Shown: positions 26,084 to 39,200 of the stretch, piece after piece
How positions within the stretch are numbered: position 1 is the stretch's first letter
Layout of the letters: every line of letters begins with the position of its first letter
NCBI GenBank assembly: GCA_007922225.1
Contig: ML679961.1
Coordinates: 76,334,652 to 76,398,651, forward strand
DNA length: 64,000 nucleotides
Reading direction: 5' to 3'
DNA from: Emydura subglobosa
Taxonomy: Eukaryota; Chordata; Testudines; Chelidae
Notes under the pieces: model-generated
The model's input: only the letters and a program-made list of their open reading frames with translations
The model's database searches: none
Told to the model about the DNA's origin: nothing
Position numbers and translations under genes: made by a program

Positions 26084-27334
26084 GTAAGCTCAGTTTGTTT
26101 ATTGATGTCAATATTTGTAAAACAGACTTCCAGCTACCAAAGCAGTGTGTGCTGTGCTGATTTATCAGTCACCTACCTGATGCTGTTTAGTTTTGGGCTT
26201 CAAACCAATTGTTCTGACCATCCCATTTAATTTCAACTTAATAAATTATTGATCGAGACATGCCTGCCTCCTATCCAGCAATTGAACTTCAACAAATATA
26301 TTTTAACAAGTGAACAATCCAGCCCTGTCTCATTAAACTAAAAGAAATTAATTGCTACTTGCAGCCCTGCATCAGCTGTAGCAAAACTAAGATTGAAAAA
26401 ATCTCCGGTTTTAAACAAGTGACTGCTCCTTCCCGTTTTTTCCTCAAGCGTATATTGAAGCAGATATCCTGTTTATAAACAGTACCAGGCAATGCTGAAA
26501 AATTATTTGACATTGTCTAAATCAATAATGTTTGACCAGAATAGTTGAAAATAAATCAGTCCTCCTATTGACCTTGAGAATAAATATATTTAGCCAGAAA
26601 ATACAGTTGTATATGGGATTGACAGTATAAATCAGGTACCTCCCTAAAACAGGAATTTTTTATCTGTAAATTAAGTTTGCCGTCTACGGTGTATTGCTGA
26701 GCCCTTTTCTGATAGCAACCTTGTCCCTATAACTGCAAGCCAAGTATCAAACAAGATCTAATGCTGCCTCAGTTCTAGAATTTCCCGGTTTGGAGAAACA
26801 TGCTCTGTTCAAACCAAGCTTCAAAAGTTGGATGCACATTCAGATCTGAATTTCTTCATAATCTGATGGGTTTTGTTCTTGATCAGGCCCATCTTCATTT
26901 CCAACAGAACTCCTATGTATCCTGTATGGTGGGGTACTCTAAATGCATCTATTCAGCCTTGGAAAATCCTCATGCAAACTTATTAGCCCAAGGCATGAAG
27001 TCTATTCACCGACCACAATGATAATGAGGCTGTAAAAACTAACAATATTTTACTTACCAAAAGCAAAAATTTACTCTAGGTGAAGAGATGATTCTAGCCT
27101 TTCAAAGCTCTAACACATTCCCTTCTCTAGGTAGTGATTAATTTGTCAAGTGTTGGCACTAAAAAAAATTATTATAAAAATATTAATTACAAAATTATAT
27201 TCATTACAAAGAGGATGTGTCCCTACCTCCCCCTCCTCCTCCACTGCTAATTATATATATTTTCTAGTAAGAAGTACTTCTTTTAGAAACCGTGTTGAAA
27301 CTTGCAGTTTGTTTTTGTTGCAGATGGAGACAAA

Positions 27335-27406
27335 GGGTGAAATCCTGTCTCTATTGAAGTCAATGGAAAAATTCTCTTTGACTTCAATAGTGCCCAGATT
27401 TCACCC
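27335..27406. repeat. 72-bp near-perfect palindrome
   Basis: The left arm GGGTGAAATC...CTATTGAAGTCAA (29 bases) and the complement of the right arm match at 25 of 29 positions, with a 14-base spacer (TGGAAAAATTCTCT). It could form a strong hairpin. Related TGACTTCAATGGGA words appear near 47430 and 8840, suggesting a dispersed short family. Confidence 0.65.
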
Positions 27407-28920
27407 CAGACATTTTCCTGTGTGGGAAGCAATTCACTCTTGTACAGGAATCAGGCATGAGGTGGTCCCAGACATCTGCATTTTTGGAATTGCTTGTACA
27501 GTATGTTGGTTCAGTGTGCTCCCATTACCATAGGAGACACCAGACTTGCTTCTGCCTGAAATAGGATGCACTTTTTGCTGGATTTTTGCTTACTTTGCTC
27601 ATGCCAGGGTATGTTTGCCAATAGCTCTTCCATTTAGAAGATTGATTATCATGATTATTGATGTCACACACAGGGCTAAACTGAATGTAAAATAAGGTGC
27701 TAGGGAGAACATACCCCTTGTGCATATTATCAGGAATCTTGGGGGTTTTCCCCTTTTATCTGAGGCATTGAAAAGGGATTATCTGTTGGCATGGGAGATG
27801 TTTACATGATCCTAGCAGTGTTCTGTGATGGAAGAATTGGGGGCATTGGTGACTCTTAGTTTTTCCTGTTTTCTTCTCCATTTCTATATGAAGTCTCTGT
27901 CTAGGTATACTAAACTCTTCTATATTTCTGTGTGGTTGGGGCAGTAGGCTTTCTTTTTGAATCTGACCTACCATAACTCCCTGCATATCTAATTCAGCAT
28001 GACTACCTACAAGTATTGGAGTTTAATTGCTTTGATTGCAGAAAAATTAGGGAAAGATTTTGTGTAATGTTAGATCCTGTATCATCCATGAAGTAGTAAT
28101 GTCATTGCTCTGCCCTTCTAATCTGTGTCTGAACAAGTATAGTACAGAGCACCTATTTCAGTGGGGCAGCCTGCTACTGGTGCGGAAAGAACATAACTGA
28201 CTCATGATACAATCTAAGATTAAATACTGGTGGGTCTCATTATTTTATTTATTATTGAGCCATGACATTAACAGCTCTGTTCATACAAGATCCTGAAACA
28301 TCTGAATTGCATTAATAGTTTGATATTTTATTCTTAATTGTGGTGTTCATTATCAAAATACATTTGTACATGTAACACCAGTATCATACTAGGCCCACTA
28401 GAAACAATGTGGGAATATAGCAGCTGAAGTGATCATCAGTGTTCAAATGTTCATGTGCTCCATTCACATCGGTACAGTATGTTGGGTCTGTGCTGTTTCT
28501 GGACCATGTACACGCATTGGACCCCATCTCAAGTATGAAAGAGAATTGGGGACATCCCAAATGTTCCCACTCTCGTGGTCTGCTCCCATTTCATCCAGGT
28601 AAAGATTATGACTCTCAATTCTACTAGGGAACGAAATTACGTTAATTTTATCCATTAAAACTTCTGAACACTCTGTTTTCAGAGCATGGTAGGTAAACAG
28701 ATCTGCTATCTGCCGAGCTAAAATGCTGATGTGATGGCAGAGCATTACAATCACCTAACCACAACCATCAATGCCTTGACCCCAATTGTGTAATCTCCCT
28801 CAGATCAGCCACAAAGATTATCATGATTCATTAATGAACTATGTCCAATGGAGCAGATGACCAACATTGCAACACAACTGTCACAGCATGTGTCTGGGTC
28901 CCTATGTTTACTGCACACAC

Positions 28921-28946
28921 CTTTTCTTTTTTTTTTTTTTTTTTTT
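28921..28946. repeat. Poly-T run
   Basis: An interrupted run of more than 20 T in the interval before ELF5 coding exon 1. Confidence 0.9.
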
Positions 28947-29674
28947 CCTCTTCTCATTATATTAAATGTCAACTTTTTAAGATTATAGGATCATGTTGGC
29001 TTACTCAGGTTTCTTTCTGCTAGGAATGACCAGATCTTGAAATTAAAGTTTGAAGAGACAAGACCCAAAGATGTTAAATCTGTTTCCTTTTATTTTGCCT
29101 TTAGATATTCACTGCAGCACATCCATGGAGCTATTACTAGACATTAGAACAGTGACAATCTCAGTCTCTTGCAGGTGGAAAAGCAGAACTGAACCACAAT
29201 GATTTTCATTCCATTTCATTGCTTTTTTTCCAGACTACTTAAACTGAACCAATTACAGTTAAAGTTCACAAGGGAGTTCAAGGGTGGGGTGTCCCAAGCC
29301 TTAACTGATTGAAAACTGTACGTATGCACATGCACATTGGCCCCTCTGGAATGGTTCCCCTGAATCATTCTACTTTATGGACTGTTTCATTTCAAATCTC
29401 ATCTGAAAATGTAGCTTTTCTCCCTTGCCTAGACATCTTGATTTCCCTCTCTTTATTGTTTCACAATAGAACTGTATTATTTTCAGCAACGCTGTAGACC
29501 GGCTTGAGATGAAAGTGTCACAGCATGAAGTTTACTATTATTATTAAACCAGTTGCTGCTTGAATTCTAGCTGTGGCAAAGCTCTAGAAGCAAACTGAAC
29601 TCAGTTTGTGATTGATTTTTTTTCGAAGACGGCACATTCCCCATAAACCGCTTGGTCTGATGTCTGCTCTTGTA

Positions 29675-29765
29675 TCTGATTTACACTGTAAGCTCCTTGG
29701 GGCCAGGACTATGTTTTTCCAATTTGTCTGTCAAGGGACTTGTTCAATAAATAAGAAAGATCTCA
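29675..29765 (+). repeat. L2-like LINE 3' tail
   Basis: CACTGTAAGCTCCTTGGGGC, followed by AGGACTATG and a repeated AATAAA end, matches the 'gtaagctccttgagggcaggga' 3' end of L2-type LINEs. Confidence 0.5.
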
Positions 29766-30168
29766 ATAAATAATTATACTAACCCTGACCATACATCTAT
29801 GTACAGTACTATAGATCTGTTTGTCCCTTGGCTTTTACACATATATACAAAATGTGCCACCAGTCACACACAAGAATCTATGGGAAAATTTCATACCACC
29901 CACATCCATGTTTAGTCATAAATCTGCTTGCAGATCCTTTTAAACTGATAACTTTCTTGGTGAGCTCACTAACCCCTTCACAGTTGCCTGAAATTTTCAA
30001 GAGCTCAGCTATTCACTTCAGTGGAACTTTAAGTGGGTGTAAGCATAGACCCAAGGTACTTTTCACAGATATATTCCATTCCACATTAAAGAAGTTATGG
30101 ATGTGGCCTTATAACTTAGGTCCTCACTATTTTCTTGCCATGCTTTGACTGCTATGTTAATATTTTAG

Positions 30169-30296
30169 GGTGATGTTGGACTCGATCACTCATAGCACCT
30201 TTCTGCCAAACACAATGGTCTGCGAGCCCCTGATGTCTTGGACCGAATTGTTTGGGACGACTGAGGATTATTATCCCAACTTTGATCATCAGCCAG
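30169..30296 (+). CDS. ELF5: ELF5 first coding exon
   Basis: The acceptor ends in TTTTAG at 30168 and the exon ends at 30296 before GTCTGT. The chosen start is ATG at 30173. It opens [13 protein letters not shown], which matches the start of the shorter mammalian ELF5 isoform, and continues through [10 protein letters not shown] and [11 protein letters not shown]. The four bases before the ATG (GGTG) keep the phase of a mammalian isoform that reads through from an upstream exon into Val-Met. A longer N-terminus is therefore possible, but the upstream exon was not found. The last base is the first base of codon 42. This segment is less conserved than the two domains, as expected for the region before the PNT domain. 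Confidence 0.9.
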
Positions 30297-33200
30297 GTCT
30301 GTACATAGACTCAGCTTGAAAAGAAGTGCTCAATTAGTATGTGTCCAAAACTGAACTGAATTAACATTGTTACAATCAGCTCTGGTGGCAAATGGCGTGT
30401 GCATTCTGTGCTCACTGCTGAGCCTACTGCCACATTTATTTCTAATTCAAGAACTACTGCTCTGGTCAGGCACACAAGCTGACAGTGCAAGATAGTCCTA
30501 TGAATAGCAACATAATAATTGTTTGCACTGTTATAGTATATTTCCTCTAAGAATCATGTCTCTAGCGAGGGACTTGCATTGCTTCCATCACTGTAGTGTA
30601 CGGAGGCCTCACAATCACTAATGGATTCCTCATCACAACATCCTTGTGGAATAGGGAAGAATTAGCCCCATTTTGTAGATGGAAAAGTGAGTCAGAAATC
30701 AAGTGACTTGTTCAAGGTCACCCAGCAAGTCTGTGGCAGACCCAGATATTGAACCTAGATCTCCTGAATGTCAACCCGATGACCCCCAAAAGAATTTTCA
30801 GCTCTGTTAATTAAGTCTCACGAGTGGGCATTATTATCTTCATTTTGCAAGGTGGCAAATGGAGACACACAGCATTTCAGTGACAGTCAAAAGCAGAATC
30901 AGGAATAGATCTTTGTATTCCTGAGTCCCAGTCTTTTGCTCTGTCCACTCGAAATGCAGCACTTGCTTTTGAAGTCCCTTGCTAACATTGAATGTTATCT
31001 GTGCTAAGGAATAGTATATTTAGTTTGATAGATTGACATTTCTTTAAATTTTCTGCAACTTCATATAAATGTTTTCTCCATAATAGCAATGAACAGTTAG
31101 CTATGTATTCAGTGTGTAAGGCTTGGGATTTTAAAAACCAGCACAGAACTCTGTGGATTGTAGTAATGCATCAATATTAACTCAATAATTCCTCATTGGA
31201 CTAATGGCTGACTACTCCTGAATGTTTAGTGTACAATTCCCCTAAGCTGCTTATAGAAATCCTACACTTCACTAGGCCACAGGACTCATCTGGAGAGTAT
31301 AATTAGGTGTTAAGGAATACACTCAAAATGGCATGCTTTCAAGCCAGAGCCCTGCTATAAAGGTTGTTAGCGTTTCCCACTAGAAATCCTTTTCTCTTCC
31401 ATAACAGTTTTTCAGTTCCTAAAGGGCTGGCCATCTCCCCTATCCCCCTCACGCTTGTTTCTGTGCTGCAAACCTGGGCCATTCAAAATTTTCCATGTGG
31501 TTTGGAATAGAATCTGCTCCAAAGACACACAGGTCCCTAAAGAAGAATCTCTAGTACTGCGCAGGAACTAGAATTTTCTTGTTTGTGGGAAATTCTATGA
31601 TTTCCTGAAATTTGTTTTCATTCCAAATCAAAGCAAAAACAGAGAATGTCCAGGTTTTCTGTGAAACAAGTTTTTGGGAAAAATCATTTCAGGTAAATTG
31701 AAATGTTTTGTTTCAATGGTGACTTGTTTGTTTTATATTATAAATTTCAACCTTATCGAGAGAGATTTTTCAACTTTTTCTAAACAATTGAGGAATGTGT
31801 CAGTTTCAACTGAATCAGCATTTTCCAATGGACAATCATTGGACTGGAGAACTTTCTAGCAGCTCTAAGCTTCTTCATTAGCCCTTAACCGTATAAGGCC
31901 TATGACATGTAGTTGTGCAGTTCTGACTCATCTAGTTAGAGGTCAGTATTGCATATAGACACAGGCAAGGACATTAGACTGTCTCATTTAATGTAATTGA
32001 AATGTTTCATAAGCCTACACTATTATCATTTTGTGTTGTGATCCTACCAGAGGTCGCATACTAAAATGGGTTGGACTGGGAAAATACTTGGCCTTCATTT
32101 GACTCAATCAACATTTGGGAACTCCCTTTCAATTTGTTTCCCCTAGGATTACCCAATGTTGGAAGCTCCGACACATTTCTAGTAGCCTTTGGGGCTGCAC
32201 TAATTTTTCCCATGAGCTGACTTAAAACATTCTTGTAGAACCCATGACATCTTTTTCACTTTTTTTTCTCCCCTAGCAGCTCAGGAATAAATGTCATCCA
32301 TTTGCAATATATCAGTGCCAGCAACGCTACACAAGTAGACTTAGGATAGAAAAAGAAGACACATACTTCATTGACCTGAATCATGAGAGGCATTTAGGCT
32401 AACAAAATAAGGTTTTCCCTAGGTTGTAATCTGGCCATGAGAAGAGTCAAGATACCTACAGTCTTTGAAAAAGTACCATAGGACTTTGAATGCTCAAGTG
32501 TGACCTGAGATCCTCCTCACATAAAATAGTCGAGAAGATGTGACAAAACTGCAGGAGCCTATAATGATACAGGCAGAATTTCGGAGCTGCCTGAGTGCAA
32601 AGTGTAGCCCTAGTCTCACTCCTGTCTACATCACAGTTAGAACCATGCTATGGATAAAACACCTATATTGAAGCATAATTAAGTCTTGTAAGATTCTAGT
32701 TCACTTTCTCTTACAGTGTGGAACTGGTCTATAGACTTGGTCTACTATACAGCCAACCACGTTATATGTAACCAGGCTCCAATACATTCATCGGTTGTGG
32801 ATACAACTGACAGGGTTCATGTCAATACAGCAGTATTTTTCCTAGCACTAACATGTATATCTTGTTGGCTTATCTGTACGTGCCATCTGTATGGGCTTAT
32901 CTGTACAGCTGTGCATGAACCAGGGCATTCTGGGAAAATCTGGACAGGTATCCTATACTGCCTTTCAGTGTTATACAACACAGAGGTAAAAATCCCTGTG
33001 CCTGCTTGAGCCCTATCTACACTAAAGCTTTGATTCTTGCTACCACAGATAGAGCTTCTTCCTTTGGGAATCATGAGTCTTTTTGCTATTGAATATGTAG
33101 CCTTAGAAGCGGGACATGAATCAAAACTCTGATTTCAAATAACTTTTCCAGGTTGCAGAGGGGTAAGTCAACAAAATGTCATTCCTCCTGGGTTGGAATG

Positions 33201-36200
33201 TGGCCAGCACACCAGGCTTAAGATACTCAGTCTGGCAAAAAGTGCCCATGGGATAGTGAATCCAACCTTGAGGCAAATAACACCCCACAACTTTGGAAAG
33301 ATCCAGGTCATGGTTTGAACTCTGGGTCTCACTTACCTCTGCTTTCAACTTCTCCTCTTCCCTAGCGAGTTGTAGTTCTAGGCACACTTCTGAAATGTTC
33401 CTGTGCTGGCTGCTGGGTAAGTTATTTGCTCCTCACCTTTATCTCACCTGGATGATTTTCACTTAGAATTTCACTGCACAGCAAGGAAAACATATCTGGT
33501 CCTTTCCCTCTCACTCAAAGGAAATTTGTACATCTCCTATAGAGGCTCTGTCCCATGGCTTCTCTTTGTTCCAGAAGGGTATTCCAAATTTCCTGATCTT
33601 TTGGTACAGGACAGTCCCCAACAGAAGAGAGAGCTAATCAAGAAGCTAAACTTCAGTGTAATGAGTAAAGGAAGAGCGTTTTTGAAAATGCCATACCTCC
33701 ATGTCAGCACTTTTTGAGTGAGCACGTCAGCCCTTCTTGGGGCCCTCGAATATTTTCTGTTTTCCAAAAATAAACAGGTTTTTTTTTTTTTTTTTTAGAA
33801 GCCAAAGCCAAATAGGGAAGCTAGTTCTGACAAGAACTGTTTCATGGAAGGAACATGCCATGACATTTATACTACCAGCAAAGCTGATATTTACCACAGT
33901 CAAGTCAAAGTTTCAGGACCAGTTGTTTAATTATTTCAAAGTTACTTTTTTATTTTTATTTTTAAGGGTAGAGGAGCAGATGCTTTTATCTCATGTTACT
34001 CTAAGGGAGAGGAAAATAGATGCACCAAAGGAGAAAACTTCATTTCACTCTACAACAAATCAGAAGGAAGTTGTGGCCTTGATCCTTACCCTATCTCCTA
34101 CATAAGCAGGAAAAAAAAATCCAGGTAGCTCAAGGGTCCCAAAGGGGCAAACAAAACAATACCGAAAATATAGGGCTGGATTCATGCCCTAGAAATGTGG
34201 CAGTGCCTCCACCTGATTTGGGAGCAAGGTCCTAAACTCAGATCCAAACTTTGGTTCTTTTGCCCACCTCTTCTCCTTTCTAGACTGCCACCCTTGGATG
34301 GGATGCTAGCTCCTCATAGGTTCAATGACAGTGAAGAATACATGAGGCATTACTTTAATTGCATATGCATGTACAAATGAAGATATTTACAGTACATGGA
34401 TGATACATGAAAGAAACACAAACTGTCCTGTAAGCTTTAAAACTTCATTAAAAAGATCTATTTATGTGATAGAAACCCATTTAGAATGCAAGAGCCACAT
34501 TTCAGCCATTGTTGCAATTTTAAACCATTCCATTAATTTCACTGGGGCAATGAAGTCTTACATAACTGCAGCATTTACACCCTGAAGTAACCTGCCTGGC
34601 TAGGCTGATTGACCAAAAACAAAATTACAGTTCATATTGCTTGCATGCACTGCCATCTGATTGTATATTGCATAGCATTTTTCATACAAACTATGTCCCA
34701 AAACTAAATGTGTGGTATGAGGTTAAATGATATAATCTGAACATGAAATAACAAATCCTGGCTGAATGATTGATTCGAAAAAGAAATTAGGAAATCTAAA
34801 ATGAGACAAAAGATGCTTTGAGATGAGATGTGAACAGAAATGAAACAGTATCAATCTAACCTACTTTCTTAGATATACATAACATTCTCATCACGGTGGT
34901 ATTTGAGTGTCTTTCCCTTGCTATTTACTGGCATGTGTTTGCTCAGCCATTAGTATAGGGCCAGAGCCTCAGGTGGTGTACATTGACATAGCTCTTTTTA
35001 AATGAATAGAGCAACAATCTCAAAGACTGTTACTTCTTTCATTGGCCCAGAATCTCTCCTGAGACAAATCATTAGTCAGTCTCAAGGACTCCAGTATAAT
35101 GAAATGAATTTGTCTTGTGAGTTAATAGAAATAATGAGTCTGTGATGCAGAATTTTGTTTCCATTTTTGACAGACCATAGTAAAATGGACCCAGAAGGGC
35201 ATTATATTGGCTTCGACTATAATTTTAGAGGTCGACCATGCAGGCTGTACCTGCATGAACATCTTGCAGTGTTTCTTAACCTGGGGTTTTAGAGGGGTCG
35301 CAAGTGCAGAGCTGGTATTGGGGGTGGCAAGAAAGGCAATTGCCTGGAGCCACAGGGGCGCCATGAAACTAAGTTACATGCCTCAGCCCCGTGGGGGTGG
35401 GACTCAGGCTTCAGGGGTACAGTAGTTTGGAAAGGTTAAGAACCACTGACTAGTGGGAGCAGCTTTCAAAATGAATGCCTTTTGCATGTATGTTCCCCTC
35501 TGGTTTGCAGGCAGAATACAAAGCCTCCTATTATAGTTAGCTACAGATGTTCTCTGTTAGCTTAAGTGTTAGAGAGCTGTGTGTTTGCATCTAAAGAAAC
35601 AGTATTCAAACCCCAGCTCCCCTCTATCTGTGATCTATATAATAATAATGTCTGTTGACTGTAGCATATGCCTGTATTACACTGCTCCTACTTTTAGCAG
35701 CGGAGTTAGTTTGTTTGTTTTTTTAAACTATTCTATAAAAAAAGTCACAGAAAAATAATTTTCAGGTTTTGTTGTAAAATAGCAGCAACAATATTTTCCC
35801 AGCAACTGTATTTCTGATTGAGAAACTTTTTTCACATTTGTTGAAAAAATGTTGACACTTTTCACTGAAATATTTTTAGACTAAAATTTTCCTTCCAGCT
35901 CTACCAGCATCTTTCTTTCTCTCTCCTTTTTCTGTCAGTGATGCTTCCCTAAAAAGAACTTTCCCAGGAACTACACATTGCACCATCTAGTGGCAGTATC
36001 TAATATAACAAATAAAAACAGCTAACACCGTGTTCTTCAGGATGAATTGAGTGAGTGCTGGGTATAGCTGTGAAAATAAGCATTTCCCTTAGTAATAAAC
36101 TTACAATATTTACCTACCTGCCAGAGATGGTGTTAAAATTCTTTAACAAAGACTTGTAGAGTGCTTTGAGGCATGTCTCAAGTGGCTCTCATTATGAGAA

Positions 36201-39200
36201 ATATTACTCATTTTTATTGCAAAATGTACTACATATCAGAGAAATTTGGTGTCCTTTCACTTTTATTGACAATTTATTTACATCAGAAGGACATAATCAT
36301 GAAATTGAGGTGAGAGAGAGAATTATTTATGCTAAAGTATTTGAACCCACAGTATTTTAATTTTCCTGCATGAATATTTTTTGTGCCTCTCACTTTGGGT
36401 CTGTGTTGCACCTTGTGATCCACACTTTGGATGTGACAGATTGAGAGGAGTGTGCATTTGAGATCCTCCTGCAATAATATCCTATGCAATCATTAATAAT
36501 AATACCTTAGGTGCAAAAGGCTGTAATAATATGAGGCACCAAACATAGGCAGACAGTATTAAATGAAATAATCAAGGAAGCTTGTGGTCTTACTAGAATA
36601 AGGTACGGGAGCTTTTCTTATGCAGAACATGCTCACTGGAATGAATTTCATAATGAGTTTTGCAAGTATTTCAGCTTAATTTCTCTCTTGCAGTTTGCGA
36701 CTCTTTCTGGACATCCGTTCACCCGGAATACTGGAGTAAACATGATGTCTGTGAGTGGCTGCAGTTTTGCTGTGACCAATACAAACTAGATGCCAACTGC
36801 ATCTCCTTTTCCCACTTTAATATTAATGGCTTGCAGATGTGCAGCATGACCCAGGAGGAGTTCACAGATGCTGCAGGTGTTTGTGGCGAATACCTTTATT
36901 TCATCTTACAGAACATCAGGACACATGGTTAGTGTTTCAGAGATTAAATGCGAAACAAAAAAGCCTTAATCTTATCTGTTAACTTCATGCTAGTGGAAGG
37001 TGCTGGACTGATAGCCCTGGGACTAAAGTCCCTTATTTATTCACTGAAGAGGCGAAGCATCTCTGTTGTCTAGATATTACAGTGATCAGTACATTAGAAA
37101 TGCAACATAGAGAGAGAGGATAGCATGAGCAATGAGGTTACAGACTTCCCAACTGTGCCCACTCAAGCCTGACTTGACAGATTTATCTGTAGGAGTAAGA
37201 TCATAGTTCAGACCCCATGACCCCTTCAGACCTTGGCATATCAACAAAAACTTTCCAGGATGCACAATGTGATGTTTTAGCTCAGATAGGAACTGGACTA
37301 AGACCACCAACTCATTTCACACAGGCTAGCACAATATGTTGCTGCTACGTTCATCTCAAACCACCAAAGTTTGCACTGTTTATCAGACGGCAGGCATGAT
37401 GTTTTGTTTGGCTTGTGCTACCAGTATAATGCGTAATAGAAATATGAGACCCTCATTAATACACTTGACATTATTCTTAAGAACAATCCATTTTCTTTCC
37501 TTATTTTCTACCTCATTTTTGTTTCCTAAGCAATTAAGAGATTTATTGTTGCTTAAGTGAATTTAGGCTTATAGACTTCTGGCCTAAATAAAGGAAAGTG
37601 AAATTTCTTCTACAACTAGTCTTAATTTTAGGTTCCAGCAGATTAATAGGATGGTTCCCTAGGGTTCCGCTCTGATGATAACTTAGACTGCTGACTTTTC
37701 ATTGCCCAGGACAGGGAGACTTAGCTAGTCTACTCCAGTGCCACCCTGTTTTTCCCATCTCCAGATGGGTTATAAATTGATGGGTAATTATTTATAGAGT
37801 TGGGCCCAGTCCTGCAATACATTTCAGCTACTTTGTGCCACTCAGTGATTCAAGACTTCCCTAAAGCTGGCTTACCTGGCTACTTCAGGATTCTTGTCTA
37901 GGAGAATTGTTGAATGTGTAGAGTTGTCATATGTATGCTGGCAACTGATGCAGTAGGTATGTCAATGGAAATATGGGGCATGGCCTAAGCATCCCTGCAC
38001 TCTAGCAATCCCTGGCAGCTAGAACAGCCCCTGAAGGGCCATGGGTGGCTGGCAGTGCAGGCTTTTCCCTGCAATTGCTCCTTACTGCTGGGGGCCACTG
38101 CAGCTCCTGGCGCAGGAACTGAAAGCAGATAGACTGTCTCTCCTGTGCTTTCCATGTTCCCCACATTCACTTCCCGGAGGAGAAGGAGAAACAGCTTGAC
38201 TCAAATGCAGATAGGTCAGGAGCAGATGGAGGGCAGGGCAGACAAGGAATGGGTTAGGAGCAGAGAAGGACAGAGACAGGTTGGGGGCAATAGACATGAG
38301 GGGATAGAGGCAGGCTGAGTGGGAGAGGAAGAACTAGGGACAAGTTGGTGAAGGGACATGCTATGAGTTCATGCTCTGGGGATGAATCGGGGTTGTGTAG
38401 TAAATGAGGCTGCTCTCCATAGGACATGTCATACTGGTTGCAGAAGTTAAAAGGTGGGTGGTGAATGAGATAGGACTGCAGGGGAAAAAATGGTCTTGTG
38501 TTCTAGGCAGTTGATAGCTGCTCTGGAGTATTAGATTCTATCCCTGTCTTTGCCACAGAGTTGCTGTGTGATGCTGGGCAAATCACTTGGGAGGAGACTT
38601 TCAAAAGCACCTAAAGGATTTAGGAATCCCACTGAGGACCCAGAAAAACCCATGAGGAAATTAACAATTCTGTATTAAGTGCAGTTGTTGAATGATGTGC
38701 AGTAAGTAAGGCCTGTGATGACAAATACTGAACAACTGCTTATTCAGTGCGCACCATTCATACTGTGGCTAAATGAGGTTGGGGTCCTGTAGGAAAAAAC
38801 GTATGTGATTATGTAATTAAAGGCATAATTCCTATGCATAAAGAGGCTGACATAAGGTTGTACAGGCAACCTTAACTCTGGCATTTCCTAAACTTTGAGT
38901 GCTGGACTTCGCGACTTGGACATTCTTCAATGTAGGGGTCTTTTGTATGTAATACATTTATTAAATAATGTGAGCACTCTTGCTGCTGTGAACAGAGATG
39001 CCACTGAACTATGGAGTTTGCTACAAGAGATGATTTCTACTTGAAGTAGCGGTGGGAGAACTGAAGAAATGGGCTTTTAAGGAGAGATCTGAAAGAAGAG
39101 GTCCTAATCCAAGTGTATAGGACAATAAGGAAAATGGCAAAGGTTAGAGTTGGAGAAAGATACAAAGGGATCAGGCAGACAGGAAGCCTGGCCCAAGCAA

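Larger units (their letters stand above)
26084..30168 (+). other. Interval upstream of ELF5 coding exon 1 (putative intron 1)
   Basis: There is no coding exon in this 4-kb stretch. It is AT-rich, with a non-repeat block at 26240-26660, a palindromic repeat at 27335-27406, a T-run at 28921-28946 and an L2-like tail near 29688-29760. The longest open frames (for example 27150-27533) overlap the palindrome and look accidental. Confidence 0.5.
30297..36693 (+). other. ELF5: ELF5 intron between first coding exon and PNT exon
   Basis: A 6.4-kb GT-AG intron. It contains antisense MIR-like fragments (30605-30950), a T-run (33778-33796) and a hAT-like MITE (35266-35448). It also has a related AT-rich repeat seen twice (about 31580-31860 and 35730-35900, both rich in AAATTTTC/GAAATTTT words). 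No conserved exon was seen. Confidence 0.75.

Noticed and set aside
27150..27533. 127-codon + strand frame
   Set aside because: It runs through the palindromic repeat; residues reflect repeat sequence and no homology is visible.
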